64,000 nucleotides of DNA, from the NCBI GenBank assembly GCA_026416715.1, contig JAOAEQ010000015.1, positions 1 through 64,000 of the forward strand, given 5' to 3'. The notes under the pieces were generated by a model. The model was not told where the DNA came from. It was given only the letters and a program-made list of their open reading frames with translations, and did no database searches. Source of the stretch: a bacterium (GTDB lineage: Bacteria > UBP4 > UBA4092 > JAOAEQ01). Below are positions 17,412 to 25,969 of the stretch, piece after piece; within the stretch, counting starts at the first letter, position 1, and each line of letters starts with the position of its first letter. The translations under genes were made by a program, and so were the position numbers.

Positions 17412-18698
17412 TTAGTATTTGAGATATTTTTTCTGCCAAACTTCGTTTTCCTGCCGCATGAAATCGGTTATCTCATGGTCTGCGCCGGGAACTAAAACCA
17501 ATCGTTTCGGAACGGTTTTCGGTATCCGATTCAAGGCAACAATACCGTTCACCGGCGGACATACTCTATCCTGTAACGCAACACAGACCAATGTCGGTGA
17601 TTGAATCCACGGCGCTAAATTCGCTACATCAATATAGGATAACGTTCGTCGAACCTTATCGCCAAGGTTCGGGTCGGTATAAAATTGACCGAACGTCGGT
17701 CCGGATCCGTTGGTTGATACATAAACGAAATCCGGAAAATTGCTTAGATAGGTTACGTTCGAAACCACTGCTGCAATCGGATACGGGCTTAACGCGGCTG
17801 TCGCTAACGCAAACGCTCCCCCTTGACTTCCGCCCTGTAGTCCGATGCGATGTTTATCCACTTCCGGGCGGCTAACCAGAAAATCTAGTGCGCGTAAACA
17901 ATCCATATATGCTTGACGATAATAATATTCTTTCGGTTCAGTTATATTCCATAAATGATGCTGGTCAATCGGTGTTGTAAAATATTGTTTACTCGGTCCA
18001 TGCGTTCGTGGATTAACTGAAAGGGTTATTATTCCTTGTGCGGTTCGGTCGTTCGGCAGTTCTTCTGCACCCCAACCGGGCATAATTTGGATTGCCGGAT
18101 ATTTCTTTTTCGATGGGACACCGGATAACGGATTAACCTCGTTCGGAACCATATAATAGCAAACGATAGGAATCCCACCGAACGAATTCAGTTTTACGCG
18201 ATAACATCTACCGGTCTGCGAGGTTTGTTTCTGCTGATGGTAATCAACCCAGTCCGAGATTGGGGTTAGTTCCGGTTCCATTGGGACGGAATCGAGTTCC
18301 GCTCGAGTTTGAACCCAGAACTGTTTAAAATCCGGCGGTCGTTTTAATAATTTCGACCCACGATAGTTGATTAATTTCCCTTTCGGGAAATAGAGCGCTC
18401 GCCATTCTCCCAGTACGGTTCGTTCAGAACCGTTACCCAGTTCAACTCGGATTCCGAGTATCTCTTTTTTCTTACGATGGGGTAGAATGTATTTCGTGGT
18501 GGGTGTAACCGGTACTTCCTGCGTATCCAGAACGATGATTTCCGGCGGGTCTAACGCATATGCGGTCAAGCGAATTGATTGATGCGAAGTATCAACAGGT
18601 TGCAGATTCGGCTCGATAATAAGATAGGGGGTTCCACCTTCCACTGCGGGGTCAAAAACCAGTTTTACTGGGGAAACGCTTGAAAGATTATTCGCCAT
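17412..18698 (-). CDS. Acetyl-xylan esterase (AXE1)-like alpha/beta hydrolase
   Basis: This 428-residue protein has a beta-sandwich-like N-terminal region (about 1-120) and a C-terminal hydrolase of the AXE1/cephalosporin-C deacetylase type. The nucleophile Ser is in GLQGGSQGGAFALA, Asp in CVALQDRVCPP and His in GADHEITDF. The YRQAYMDCLRALDFL helix before the nucleophile elbow is typical of the family. No signal peptide is visible, so it is probably cytoplasmic. It would deacetylate sugars or related esters. It is co-directional with the M1 peptidase gene, about 80 bases away. Confidence 0.85.
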   Translation of the reverse strand: MANNLSSVSPVKLVFDPAVEGGTPYLIIEPNLQPVDTSHQSIRLTAYALDPPEIIVLDTQEVPVTPTTKYILPHRKKKEILGIRVELGNGSERTVLGEWRALYFPKGKLINYRGSKLLKRPPDFKQFWVQTRAELDSVPMEPELTPISDWVDYHQQKQTSQTGRCYRVKLNSFGGIPIVCYYMVPNEVNPLSGVPSKKKYPAIQIMPGWGAEELPNDRTAQGIITLSVNPRTHGPSKQYFTTPIDQHHLWNITEPKEYYYRQAYMDCLRALDFLVSRPEVDKHRIGLQGGSQGGAFALATAALSPYPIAAVVSNVTYLSNFPDFVYVSTNGSGPTFGQFYTDPNLGDKVRRTLSYIDVANLAPWIQSPTLVCVALQDRVCPPVNGIVALNRIPKTVPKRLVLVPGADHEITDFMRQENEVWQKKYLKY

Positions 18699-19002
18699 AT
18701 TTAAAAAAAAGCAATAGTGTTAACAAAACCTTATCTTCCGCTGAAAATGTGCTATTGGGATATATTATATTGATAGTATATCGTAAAGTTAGATTAGTTC
18801 GCAAATTTAATTGTACAATGTACTCTGCACTGCGACTGCGTTGATAGTATGCAAGTTAGTTTGTATATATGCGACTCCGAAAACAAAAACGTAAAACTCA
18901 ATCCAACGAGAATCCGATATCGCAATCCGCATAAAAAAATGGCTAGGCTGCAGTCCTAGCCATTGACTCGATACCGTTTATTTGTTGTTAGTATCTGTTA
19001 AC
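18699..19002. other. Intergenic region with a terminator only
   Basis: This roughly 300-base AT-rich spacer lies between the esterase start and the phage-like gene stop. Apart from the terminator at 18933-18964 I see no gene, repeat or RNA. It should hold the promoter of the leftward esterase gene, but no convincing -35/-10 pair stands out. Confidence 0.5.
18933..18964 (-). terminator. Rho-independent terminator of the phage-like gene
   Basis: The arms AATGGCTAGG and CCTAGCCATT form a perfect 10-bp stem around a seven-base loop. On the minus strand the stem is followed directly by a run of Ts. It lies about 40 bases downstream of the stop of the leftward gene at 19003. Confidence 0.85.
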
Positions 19003-19344
19003 CTACGCTGGCGGCATAAACGGGCTGGTTGGTTCAACGCCGGCATGGTCTATCATATACAAGATATATTTTCCGACATAGGCATTAAACCCGCTCTGCG
19101 GTCGGGATAAATTCCCTGCGTACGTTTCCCAAGCGGATTTTGTCGTTGCATTTTCCGCTTGATACGCATTGACTGCCGTAGTAAAATAACTGCGAATTGT
19201 CTGCTGGTCAACCGTATTCGGGTTCTGCGGAACCACATATCGCCGCACATAATTGATTCCTTTCCAAACAGCATAGACTAACGCTTTCCCGATTTGACCA
19301 CGGGCATCGAACGAAAATAACGGGCTGGTAACTTTTGCCATACC
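19003..19344 (-). CDS. Small phage-type structural-like protein (orphan)
   Basis: This 113-residue protein begins MAKVTSPLFSFDARGQIGKAL and continues with VWKGINYVRRYVVPQNPNT, VDQQTIRSYFTTAVNAYQAE and SGFNAYVGKYI. It resembles small proteins common in tailed-phage and prophage gene sets that share the pattern xxWKGxxYVRxRVxPxNPNTxxQQxxR. The ATG at 19344 has an AAAGGGGG-type ribosome binding site upstream; the longer frame to 19431 is not needed. Its own terminator follows. No other phage gene is in the window, so it is an orphan, perhaps domesticated. The exact role is unknown. Confidence 0.6.
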   Translation of the reverse strand, partial: GMAKVTSPLFSFDARGQIGKALVYAVWKGINYVRRYVVPQNPNTVDQQTIRSYFTTAVNAYQAENATTKSAWETYAGNLSRPQSGFNAYVGKYILYMIDHAGVEPTSPFMPPA

Positions 19345-19854
19345 GCAATTGTCCCCCTTTCTCAAGATAAGATTTTGAACCTGCTCTAGAAACAGGTTAA
19401 ACGAACTATCTTGCGTTCGTTCACCAACCATTCTGGCATCAAACGCGCTTATGCCTATGTCTCAACAATCTTACGGAAACCTAGACAGGAAATTGAACCG
19501 AGGAACGATATCAAGCGGTAGCTCGGGGGAATAATCCTGAAACGATTTCTAAAAGAGGTAACTCTAAACTCCCTGAATCCTTTGGAGGTATTAGAGCAAA
19601 CTCTAGGGTCTGGAGTTTGGTTAAGTTGAATAACCCAAGTTGTTTTTAGGAGCAACAATTCCTATATTATGGTTGCACGAGTTCGGTATGGAACTAATCG
19701 TCCCGAGATGTATCTGGAGAAAAATTGCTGCAAAAACAATTCGAGGATTAACCCAAATTACAAAATTTGGGCTACGCTACTTGCAGAGCGATTGATTGTA
19801 AGGTATCCTAATTATATTTTATATTGCATAATAATACCTAAAAAATAGAACGAT
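19345..19854. other. Divergent intergenic region, contents listed
   Basis: This 510-base spacer lies between the phage-like gene and the GAF protein gene. It contains the two-copy element (19550-19721) and a hairpin CCCAAATT/AATTTGGG (19754-19773), followed by a CTTGCAGAGCGATTGA stretch resembling a degenerate piece of the composite palindrome family. No credible ORF was found. Confidence 0.55.
19550..19721. repeat. Two-copy 165-bp intergenic element, copy 1
   Basis: It shares a long alignable stretch with 25970-26132 in the same orientation: GAGGTAACT at the left, an exact core over 20 bases long containing GGAGGTATTAGAGCAAACTC, a hairpin whose right arm is TGGAGTTTG, then TTGAATAAC, then GAGTTCG...GGAA, CTAATCGTCC and GAGATGTATC at the right. 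Neither strand has a sustained reading frame. Both copies lie between genes. It could be a structured RNA or a non-autonomous mobile element. Confidence 0.65.
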
Positions 19855-21354
19855 ATGAAACTACTCCAGACACCTGAACTATATCAACGACGATTATTAG
19901 AATCGGTTTTGGTTATTTTCGCATTAATTGTTATTGTCAATTATTTTTTCAATGAATCGGATATCTTTAAAACTGTAACCTTAACCGACCTTTACTTTCT
20001 GCCAGTAGCTATTGCTGCGGTAGCGTTCGGTTGGCGCTGGGGATTGATTACCGCAGTAGCGAGCGCGATTGCGGTGCTAATACCGCTTGTGCCTTTCCGT
20101 GAGAGCGATACGCCATTTCGCGATGCGGTTACTTTCGGGTTACTGGTGAAAATCTTTTTATTCTTTTTCATTGGAATAAGTGCCGGGATATTATCCGATG
20201 CGGAACGGCGACGAAAAGAAGCGGTGAAAAAACTCAATGGAGAACTTGAAAAAGCTAACCAGAAATTACAACAGCGGGTCTTAGAACTAACTACACTCTA
20301 TGAAACCGCACGACAACTTAGCGCTACATTGGATATCAATATGGTTATGGCGAACGTTTTAGATACTGCGATCAAATCGCTCGATGGTAATGCAGGATTT
20401 TTATATCTCTATGACCCTGAACGGAACGAATATTCGATTCGTGCAGCCCGTGGAAATATCCATAATACTCCACGACAGGTAACGTTTCAGACCGGAGAAG
20501 AAATGCTCGCGGTGGTAGCGCGAACGAAAAAAGGTATTCTGGTCGGTAATATAGAAAAAACTGAACAGTTTACGCTAGAATTCGATAATCCTGCGCAAGT
20601 GGATATTCGGTCAATTATGTGTGTGCCGTTAATCGCACGAGACCAAGTTATCGGAATCATTAGTCTAACTAATAGGAAAAGTTCGCCGGAATGGGATTTA
20701 TCGCATTTGAATTTGATAACCATGCTCGCAGCAGAAGCCGCTATCGCAGTTGATAACGCTACTTTATATCAGCGGATTAATACTGCATACATCGAAATCA
20801 TCGGGAATCTGGTTAGTTCGATTGAGCCGAAAGATGTTACTGCGGTCGTCCATTCGAGTCAGACTATGCGGTTAGCGAGTGAACTAGCGGCGCGATTAGG
20901 GTTAGACGAAATGGATACCAATGCGGTTCGCTATGTTGTTCTGATTCATAACCTTGGAAAAGTTGGGATTGATACCAAACTCGCTATGCGCACTGATGTC
21001 TTCTTAAACGAAGTCCGGAAATCGTTACGCAATATCGCTCATACCGACGCAACCGCTCTCGCTTCCATTCGGTTTCTCGAACGGGTTAATCCGATTGTTA
21101 AATATCAACACGAATGGTTTGATGGTACCGGAGTACCGGAAGGGAGAAAAGGGAACCAAATTCCGCTCGGGTCACGCATTGTCGCAGTGATAGATACGTT
21201 TCATATGTTAGTCTATCCGACAGAACCAACCAGAAGTGTTCCGGAGAATATCGAAAAAGCTATTGCGTATATTCGGTCGCGCTCCGGAACCCAATTCGAC
21301 CCAGAAGTGGTGACAACGTTTATCCAACTCGTTAGGACTCTACCGCAGGATTAA
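19855..21354 (+). CDS. Membrane GAF protein with degenerate HD-GYP domain
   Basis: This 499-residue protein has four hydrophobic segments in residues about 14-125, then a coiled coil (KKLNGELEKANQKLQQRV) and a GAF domain (about 150-310). The C-terminal HD-GYP-like domain (about 320-495) is altered. HD becomes HN in LIHNLGKVGI, GYP becomes GVP in FDGTGVPEG, and the later Asp-Asp motif reads VIDTFHML. Loss of the metal-binding Asp suggests it does not hydrolyse cyclic di-GMP but may bind it or a partner. The start at ATG 19855 has only a weak ribosome binding site. It stands alone, convergent with pstB. Confidence 0.8.
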   Translation: MKLLQTPELYQRRLLESVLVIFALIVIVNYFFNESDIFKTVTLTDLYFLPVAIAAVAFGWRWGLITAVASAIAVLIPLVPFRESDTPFRDAVTFGLLVKIFLFFFIGISAGILSDAERRRKEAVKKLNGELEKANQKLQQRVLELTTLYETARQLSATLDINMVMANVLDTAIKSLDGNAGFLYLYDPERNEYSIRAARGNIHNTPRQVTFQTGEEMLAVVARTKKGILVGNIEKTEQFTLEFDNPAQVDIRSIMCVPLIARDQVIGIISLTNRKSSPEWDLSHLNLITMLAAEAAIAVDNATLYQRINTAYIEIIGNLVSSIEPKDVTAVVHSSQTMRLASELAARLGLDEMDTNAVRYVVLIHNLGKVGIDTKLAMRTDVFLNEVRKSLRNIAHTDATALASIRFLERVNPIVKYQHEWFDGTGVPEGRKGNQIPLGSRIVAVIDTFHMLVYPTEPTRSVPENIEKAIAYIRSRSGTQFDPEVVTTFIQLVRTLPQD

Positions 21355-21392
21355 ACCGTATCCCGAGTTTGTGCCTGCGGAACCATCCTATT

Positions 21393-22163
21393 TCATTTCG
21401 GTTGTTCAGCAAGGAATTTCCCGCTAATATACGCTAGGGTTTTCGGGTCTTTCGGGTTATTAAAAAACTCTTCTGCCGGTCCGTGTTCGATTAATTCCCC
21501 TAGATAAAGGAACACTACATAATCCGCTAATCGTTTCGCTTGCCGTAAAATATGGGTCACTAGAACGATGGTATAGGTTTGTTTCAGTGAAAGAAACTGT
21601 TGTTCGATTCCTTCTGCAGAAATCGGGTCGAGTGCAGAAGTCGGTTCATCACCGAGAATGACTTCCGGATCAACCGCTAACCCGCGCGCGAGACATAACC
21701 GCTGTTGCTGTCCGAGCGATAACCGTGATGCTGGACTATGCAGCCGGTCTTTCACTTCATCCCAGAGCGAAGCGAGTTTGAGATATTTTTCTACTATCCG
21801 GTCAAGTTCTTTTTTATCTCTCACGCCATGAATCCGCGGACCGTAAGCGATATTATCATAAATAGATAATGGAAGTACCTGCGGTCGTTGCGATAACAAT
21901 CCCATTTTTTTCCGCAAGCGCATCATATCTACGGTCGGACTATAGATATTCTCGCCATCAACAAGGATTTCGCCAGAAACCGTTACGCCTTCTTGCAAAT
22001 CCAGTAACCGGTTAAATGATTTCAGCAAGGTAGATTTCCCGCAGCCAGACGGACCAATGATCGCGGTTATCTTCTTATTTGGAATATCGACAGTGATATT
22101 CTTAAGTGCCTGCTGGCTGCCATAATATACGTTGAGATTGCGAGTCCTGATATGAAAATCCAT
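21393..22163 (-). CDS. pstB: Phosphate ABC transporter ATP-binding protein PstB
   Basis: This 256-residue ATPase has Walker A in IIGPSGCGKSTLL, a Q-loop in LLSQRPQVLP, an ABC signature LSLGQQQR (Leu where most PstB have Gly), Walker B VILGDEPTSALDP and the switch His in LVTHILRQA. The N-terminal RNLNVYYGSQQALKNI is typical of PstB. It is last in the leftward pstS-pstC-pstA-pstB order and energises phosphate import from the cytoplasmic face. No phoU or phoBR is nearby. Confidence 0.93.
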   Translation of the reverse strand: MDFHIRTRNLNVYYGSQQALKNITVDIPNKKITAIIGPSGCGKSTLLKSFNRLLDLQEGVTVSGEILVDGENIYSPTVDMMRLRKKMGLLSQRPQVLPLSIYDNIAYGPRIHGVRDKKELDRIVEKYLKLASLWDEVKDRLHSPASRLSLGQQQRLCLARGLAVDPEVILGDEPTSALDPISAEGIEQQFLSLKQTYTIVLVTHILRQAKRLADYVVFLYLGELIEHGPAEEFFNNPKDPKTLAYISGKFLAEQPK

Positions 22164-22220
22164 ACTGTTAAATAGGAATGATGCTATTCTCTTTCGATAT
22201 TCGGAAATCGGTTCGCGTAT

Positions 22221-23072
22221 TTATTTAACGATGTTTTTCGTAAACTTTTTTGTCAAGAACCGCGATACTATACTTATACCCAAAATGATTGCAGTCAGAA
22301 TCACCGCAGCTGCATACCCGCGTTCGCGCACTTCCGGAAACGGGGTTCCCAGCTGGAAAAAGATTGCTAACGGTAACGTTGCTACCGGCTGGAATACCGA
22401 GGTCGGAATAGAATCAGTATATCCTGCGGTGAATAAAACCGAAGCGGCATCGCCGATTCCACGACCGAATGCGAGCAGGATACCGGTTAATATCCCGGGA
22501 AACGCTTGCCGGAACACAATATGCCAAGCGACTTCAAATCGGGTTGACCCGAGCGCAAATCCAGTCTCTTTCAATTCAAACGGTACCATTTTCAATACTT
22601 CATCCATCGCGCGTGCCATAATCGGTAGAATGAGAATAGCGACGACAATAATTCCGGCAAATAACGACGCCCGCCATCCGAAATAAAGCATCACGGCAAA
22701 TCCGAACGCACCATAGACGATTGAAGGCACACCGAAAAGGACATCGAATATAAACCGGACGAACGTTGCTAAGGTCGAATTCTGTTTCAGATATACGTTA
22801 AGGTATAAAACTACCGGAATAGCGAGTATCGCCGCAAGAACCGTTGCGCCGACTGCGAGATAGAACGACCCGAGGATAGCATTCAATATCCCGCCTTCTT
22901 TCCCGAGATAATATCCGCCTTTCGGCGTTTGGGTCAACATCGCCCAATTGATTGCGGTGAACCCTTTCCAGACAATCGTCGTTAGTATCAAGCCAAGTAT
23001 CCCGATGATAAACCCAGTTGAAATTAGCATTAGGGTTTTAAAGATATTCTCTTCTATTTTCCGTCTATCCAT
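22221..23072 (-). CDS. pstA: Phosphate ABC transporter permease PstA
   Basis: This 283-residue permease has about six membrane segments and the binding-protein-dependent permease EAA loop (ELKETGFALGSTRFEVAWHIVF, of the form EAxxxLGxxxxxxxxxI). The GKEGGILNAILGSFYL and GVPSIVYGAFGFA phrases are typical of PstA. It pairs with PstC to form the membrane channel for phosphate. It lies between pstC and pstB with short gaps. Confidence 0.92.
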   Translation of the reverse strand: MDRRKIEENIFKTLMLISTGFIIGILGLILTTIVWKGFTAINWAMLTQTPKGGYYLGKEGGILNAILGSFYLAVGATVLAAILAIPVVLYLNVYLKQNSTLATFVRFIFDVLFGVPSIVYGAFGFAVMLYFGWRASLFAGIIVVAILILPIMARAMDEVLKMVPFELKETGFALGSTRFEVAWHIVFRQAFPGILTGILLAFGRGIGDAASVLFTAGYTDSIPTSVFQPVATLPLAIFFQLGTPFPEVRERGYAAAVILTAIILGISIVSRFLTKKFTKNIVK

Positions 23073-23164
23073 AGTTTGATGAAACTATACTGAATGGTAA
23101 AACTCTCATGCTATTTGAGATTGATTTATCATTTGGATTTCCATTTGGATTTTAGTATTCGACA

Positions 23165-24088
23165 TTAAACGAGTTCTCGCTGAATCCGTAACAAGATGCT
23201 CCACGCAACCACGTTAAATAGTATGGTTACGGCTAATAGAATCAAGGCACCGAACATTAATGCGGAATCATATAACGGGATTGACATCATTTCCCCATAG
23301 TTATTGGCAATAAGCGCGGGTAGCGGATACGCTGCATCGAAAACTGATTTCGGCACCTGTGCTACATTCCCGACCACCATCAGGACTGCCATCGTTTCCC
23401 CGAACGCACGCGATAACCCGAGGATAATTGCCGCAAGTATTCCCGGGAACGCTTTTCGAAACACGATATGTTTCACGGTCTGCCATTTGGTTGCACCGAG
23501 CGCAAAACTCGCTTCCCGAACTTCAAACGGTACCGCCCGCATCACTTCTTCACTGACCGAAATGATTACCGGAATTATCATGATTGATAGAACGATTCCA
23601 CCGGAGAGAATACTAAATCCCGTTGGATTTGATGACTTGAATAACGGAATGAACCCGACCGCTGATTCGAGAAACGGGCGCAGGTTAACTTCAACTGTTG
23701 GCACGATGAGTATCATTCCCCAGACACCATACACTACCGGCGAAATACCCGCAAGAACATCGAGCACCGGTTTAACCACTTCTCGGGTTCGGCGTTTCGC
23801 ATATTCCGCTAGATAGATTGCAGTGAGTAAACATAACGGCACCGCAATCAGCATCGCTACAGCGGTTACCCAAACCGTTCCCATAATGAATGGGAAAAAC
23901 CCGAACTCAGCGCGCATCGGCTGCCATGATGATGAGAACAATAATGCTGAAATCGGTTTCAATTTAAGAATCGGCGCTGATTTCAGATATAACCCGACCG
24001 CAATGATGAAAATTATACTTGCTGCGGAACAGGTCAAAATCCACATTACCCGACTGGCGATGATATCTTTTATTTTTCTAATCTGCAT
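23165..24088 (-). CDS. pstC: Phosphate ABC transporter permease PstC
   Basis: This 307-residue protein has six predicted membrane segments. FGFFPFIMGTVWVT, PLCLLTAIYLAEYA, LDVLAGISPVVYGVWG and the permease loop EVREASFALGATKWQTV identify it as PstC. LSRAFGETMAVLMVVGN is a strongly conserved PstC segment near the C-terminus. It is second in the leftward pst operon after pstS, and the 24089-24177 gap holds only AT-rich ATTCAATATTCAA-type sequence. Confidence 0.92.
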   Translation of the reverse strand: MQIRKIKDIIASRVMWILTCSAASIIFIIAVGLYLKSAPILKLKPISALLFSSSWQPMRAEFGFFPFIMGTVWVTAVAMLIAVPLCLLTAIYLAEYAKRRTREVVKPVLDVLAGISPVVYGVWGMILIVPTVEVNLRPFLESAVGFIPLFKSSNPTGFSILSGGIVLSIMIIPVIISVSEEVMRAVPFEVREASFALGATKWQTVKHIVFRKAFPGILAAIILGLSRAFGETMAVLMVVGNVAQVPKSVFDAAYPLPALIANNYGEMMSIPLYDSALMFGALILLAVTILFNVVAWSILLRIQRELV

Positions 24089-24177
24089 TGAATTACCTAA
24101 TTACAATTTCAATATTCAATATTCAACTCAAGATTCTTTTAAATTGAGAATAGAGCATTGAATATGTTGCATTGAGT

Positions 24178-25128
24178 CTATTCGAGAGATTTAATAACCT
24201 TCTCTCGTTCCGATTTCGGTAGCGGCAAACTCGTCCCGACTTCATCAACGAATTTGGTTCCTTCTTCACTTAATGCAAACTGGATAAACTCTTTCACTAA
24301 CCCTTTCGGTTTCCCTTTGGTGAAGAAATAATTTTTCCGTCCGGCGGGATAGGTTCCTTGTTCAATAGCAGATTTCGCTTGCACCCGAGTATCAAGAATT
24401 TCTTGCGGGTCAGCTATACCATTATTATTCGCATCGATGGGGATAATAGTTATCCCGGGTACGACGTTCCCTTCTCGAGTATAAACGAAACTGAAATTGT
24501 TATATCCGATACCTAGAACATCGCGATTGACCGCATCTAACATCCCGGGGTCGCCATAAACGCCTACACCTCGTAAATCTTCCTGCTTCTTATTCCCGAG
24601 AAATTTCGCCCAGGTCGCTGCAGCACCACAGGCATCCGACCGGGTGAAAATATGGATTTGTTTATACGCAGGAAGTGTTTTTACTACCTGATTCCAAGCG
24701 GTTATTGTCCCATAAATCCAAATGTCTGCAAGCTGCTTTTGCGTCATTCCATTCCGTTTCAATAGATTCACTGCTGGATTTTTACTATTTATTGTCGGAA
24801 ACACTGCATCGTGTAAAATTAGAATTGGAAATGCGCCTTTTTGGATTTCCGCTGGGTCGGGCTCACGGCTGACCATCCCGATATCAACGAGACCAGATAT
24901 CGCATCCGTTGCCCCTTTTCCTGCACCACCGGCAGAGACATCAATCCGCACTTCCGGATGGAGTTTCTGAAATTCTTCCGCCCATTTCACTGCGGTCGGA
25001 TATATTGCCCATGCCCCAGAAATACTTATTGTTTTTTTAGGTGCCTGAGATTTCTGCCCGCAACCGCTTAATGAAATAACTAATCCTACTCCTAAACATA
25101 CGATATACCGCCCAAACTGCTTTTTCAT
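24178..25128 (-). CDS. pstS: Phosphate-binding lipoprotein PstS
   Basis: This 316-residue protein has a lipoprotein signal (LGVGLVISLSGCGQK, lipobox Cys at about 23) and periplasmic-binding-protein landmarks: SAGGAGKGATDAISGLVDIGMVSREP in parts, IFTRSDACGAAATWAKFLG for phosphate contacts, and GIGYNNFSFVYT. It captures phosphate for PstCAB. The start is firm: AGGAGG lies 5-10 bases upstream. It is first in the operon, and its leader carries a large hairpin at 25155-25203. Confidence 0.92.
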   Translation of the reverse strand: MKKQFGRYIVCLGVGLVISLSGCGQKSQAPKKTISISGAWAIYPTAVKWAEEFQKLHPEVRIDVSAGGAGKGATDAISGLVDIGMVSREPDPAEIQKGAFPILILHDAVFPTINSKNPAVNLLKRNGMTQKQLADIWIYGTITAWNQVVKTLPAYKQIHIFTRSDACGAAATWAKFLGNKKQEDLRGVGVYGDPGMLDAVNRDVLGIGYNNFSFVYTREGNVVPGITIIPIDANNNGIADPQEILDTRVQAKSAIEQGTYPAGRKNYFFTKGKPKGLVKEFIQFALSEEGTKFVDEVGTSLPLPKSEREKVIKSLE

Positions 25129-25154
25129 ATTTACCTCCTAAACGCAATCTGGAC

Positions 25155-25203
25155 TTGATTGACCTGCTTTTGCTAAACATTAGCATAAGCTTAGACCAAT
25201 CAA
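25155..25203 (-). promoter_or_regulatory. Two-stage hairpin in the pstS leader
   Basis: The outer arms TTGATTGACCT and AGACCAATCAA pair imperfectly, and inside them GCTTTTGCTAA pairs with TTAGCATAAGC around a three-base loop. The structure sits about 15 bases upstream of the pstS Shine-Dalgarno. It could be a protein-binding cruciform or an RNA leader hairpin. No match to a classical Pho box was recognised. Confidence 0.5.
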
Positions 25204-25271
25204 ACCCATTTTACACGTTAAATTGATAATTCAGGTTCAGTCAATCGAACCTAATCAAAATAATAACCAGC

Positions 25272-25308
25272 GTAGAATCGGAATTGAACGATTCAATTCC
25301 GATTCTAC
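25272..25308. repeat. GAATTGAAC hairpin repeat, copy 2
   Basis: The arms GTAGAATCGGAATTGAA and TTCAATTCCGATTCTAC are perfect 17-base reverse complements around the loop CGA. It lies between the rrf2 stop and the pst leader. It shares the GGAATTGAA core with 6938-6983 and 51115-51157. The differences between arms of the three copies are compensatory, suggesting that folding matters. Confidence 0.85.
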
Positions 25309-25381
25309 CCCGTTATATAACCATAATCATCCCCTAACACCACTATCCCGATAAAAATACTAGAGATTATTCGAAAAATTA

Positions 25382-25840
25382 TTAGATATGATACATTTCA
25401 GAACTGGTTGACGCTTCTTTTTCCAAAGCTTTTTGTCGCTCGCAAAGGTCGGCAAAAGTCGTCTTATCTAGGATATCCGCAATTGCATTCCGCACTTCAA
25501 GCCATAGCGTTCGTAGTCCACAATACGGTTCTTCTTTACACTTCTCATATGCCATCTGGCTGACACAGCTTATCGGAGCTAGCGGTCCATCCATAACGCG
25601 AATAACTTGACCGACAGTAATCATATCCGGCGGTTTCGCTAGATAATACCCGCCAGCAATACCACGTTTACTATGCACAAACCCAGCATTCTTGAGCGCT
25701 AATAGAATCTGTTCAAGATATTTAACCGGTAAATCCATTCGTTTTGCAATATCCTGAATTGAGACTACCCCTTGGTTATATTTGAGCGATAACTCAAGCA
25801 TCGCTCGCGAAGCATATTCACCTTTCGTAGAAAGTTTCAT
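25382..25840 (-). CDS. Rrf2-family transcriptional regulator, probably Fe-S-binding
   Basis: This 152-residue protein begins MKLSTKGEYASRAMLELS, the standard Rrf2 N-terminus. It has a winged HTH (VSIQDIAKRMDLPVKYLEQIL) and the wing GIAGGYYLAKPP. Three cysteines in ISCVSQMAYEKCKEEPYCG match the cluster-binding loop of IscR/CymR-like members, so it probably senses iron, redox state or cysteine supply. The target is unknown; its own promoter is the usual site. It is transcribed leftward towards pst, but the long spacer argues against one operon. Confidence 0.9.
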   Translation of the reverse strand: MKLSTKGEYASRAMLELSLKYNQGVVSIQDIAKRMDLPVKYLEQILLALKNAGFVHSKRGIAGGYYLAKPPDMITVGQVIRVMDGPLAPISCVSQMAYEKCKEEPYCGLRTLWLEVRNAIADILDKTTFADLCERQKALEKEASTSSEMYHI

Positions 25841-25879
25841 AAAACTCGCTAAATAATATATTTCCTATTAAGATAATAT

Positions 25880-25909
25880 AGTTTAAACGATATACTGGTT
25901 TTCTGTCAA
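25880..25909 (-). promoter_or_regulatory. Possible promoter of the rrf2 gene
   Basis: On the minus strand TTGACA (25904-25909) is followed after 18 bases by TAAACT (25880-25885). It is about 40-70 bases upstream of the start codon, and an AT-rich stretch follows. The -10 is a modest match. Confidence 0.4.
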
Positions 25910-25969
25910 GAGTAACAGGAGTAAAAAGTATAATTTTTCGTTCGGTCGTTTTCGGCAGGTGGTAATACT

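Noticed and set aside
21342-21380. CCGCAGG...CCTGCGG as a bidirectional terminator between the GAF gene and pstB
   Set aside because: The stem is only seven pairs with a loop of about 25 bases, and no T-run is present on either side.
22231-22686. 151-residue forward ORF inside pstA (and similar long shadows at 23304-23816 and 33582-34241)
   Set aside because: Each lies antisense to a well-identified gene. The translations are low-complexity (Ala/Thr/Ser/Arg-rich), as expected from the complement of membrane or conserved proteins.
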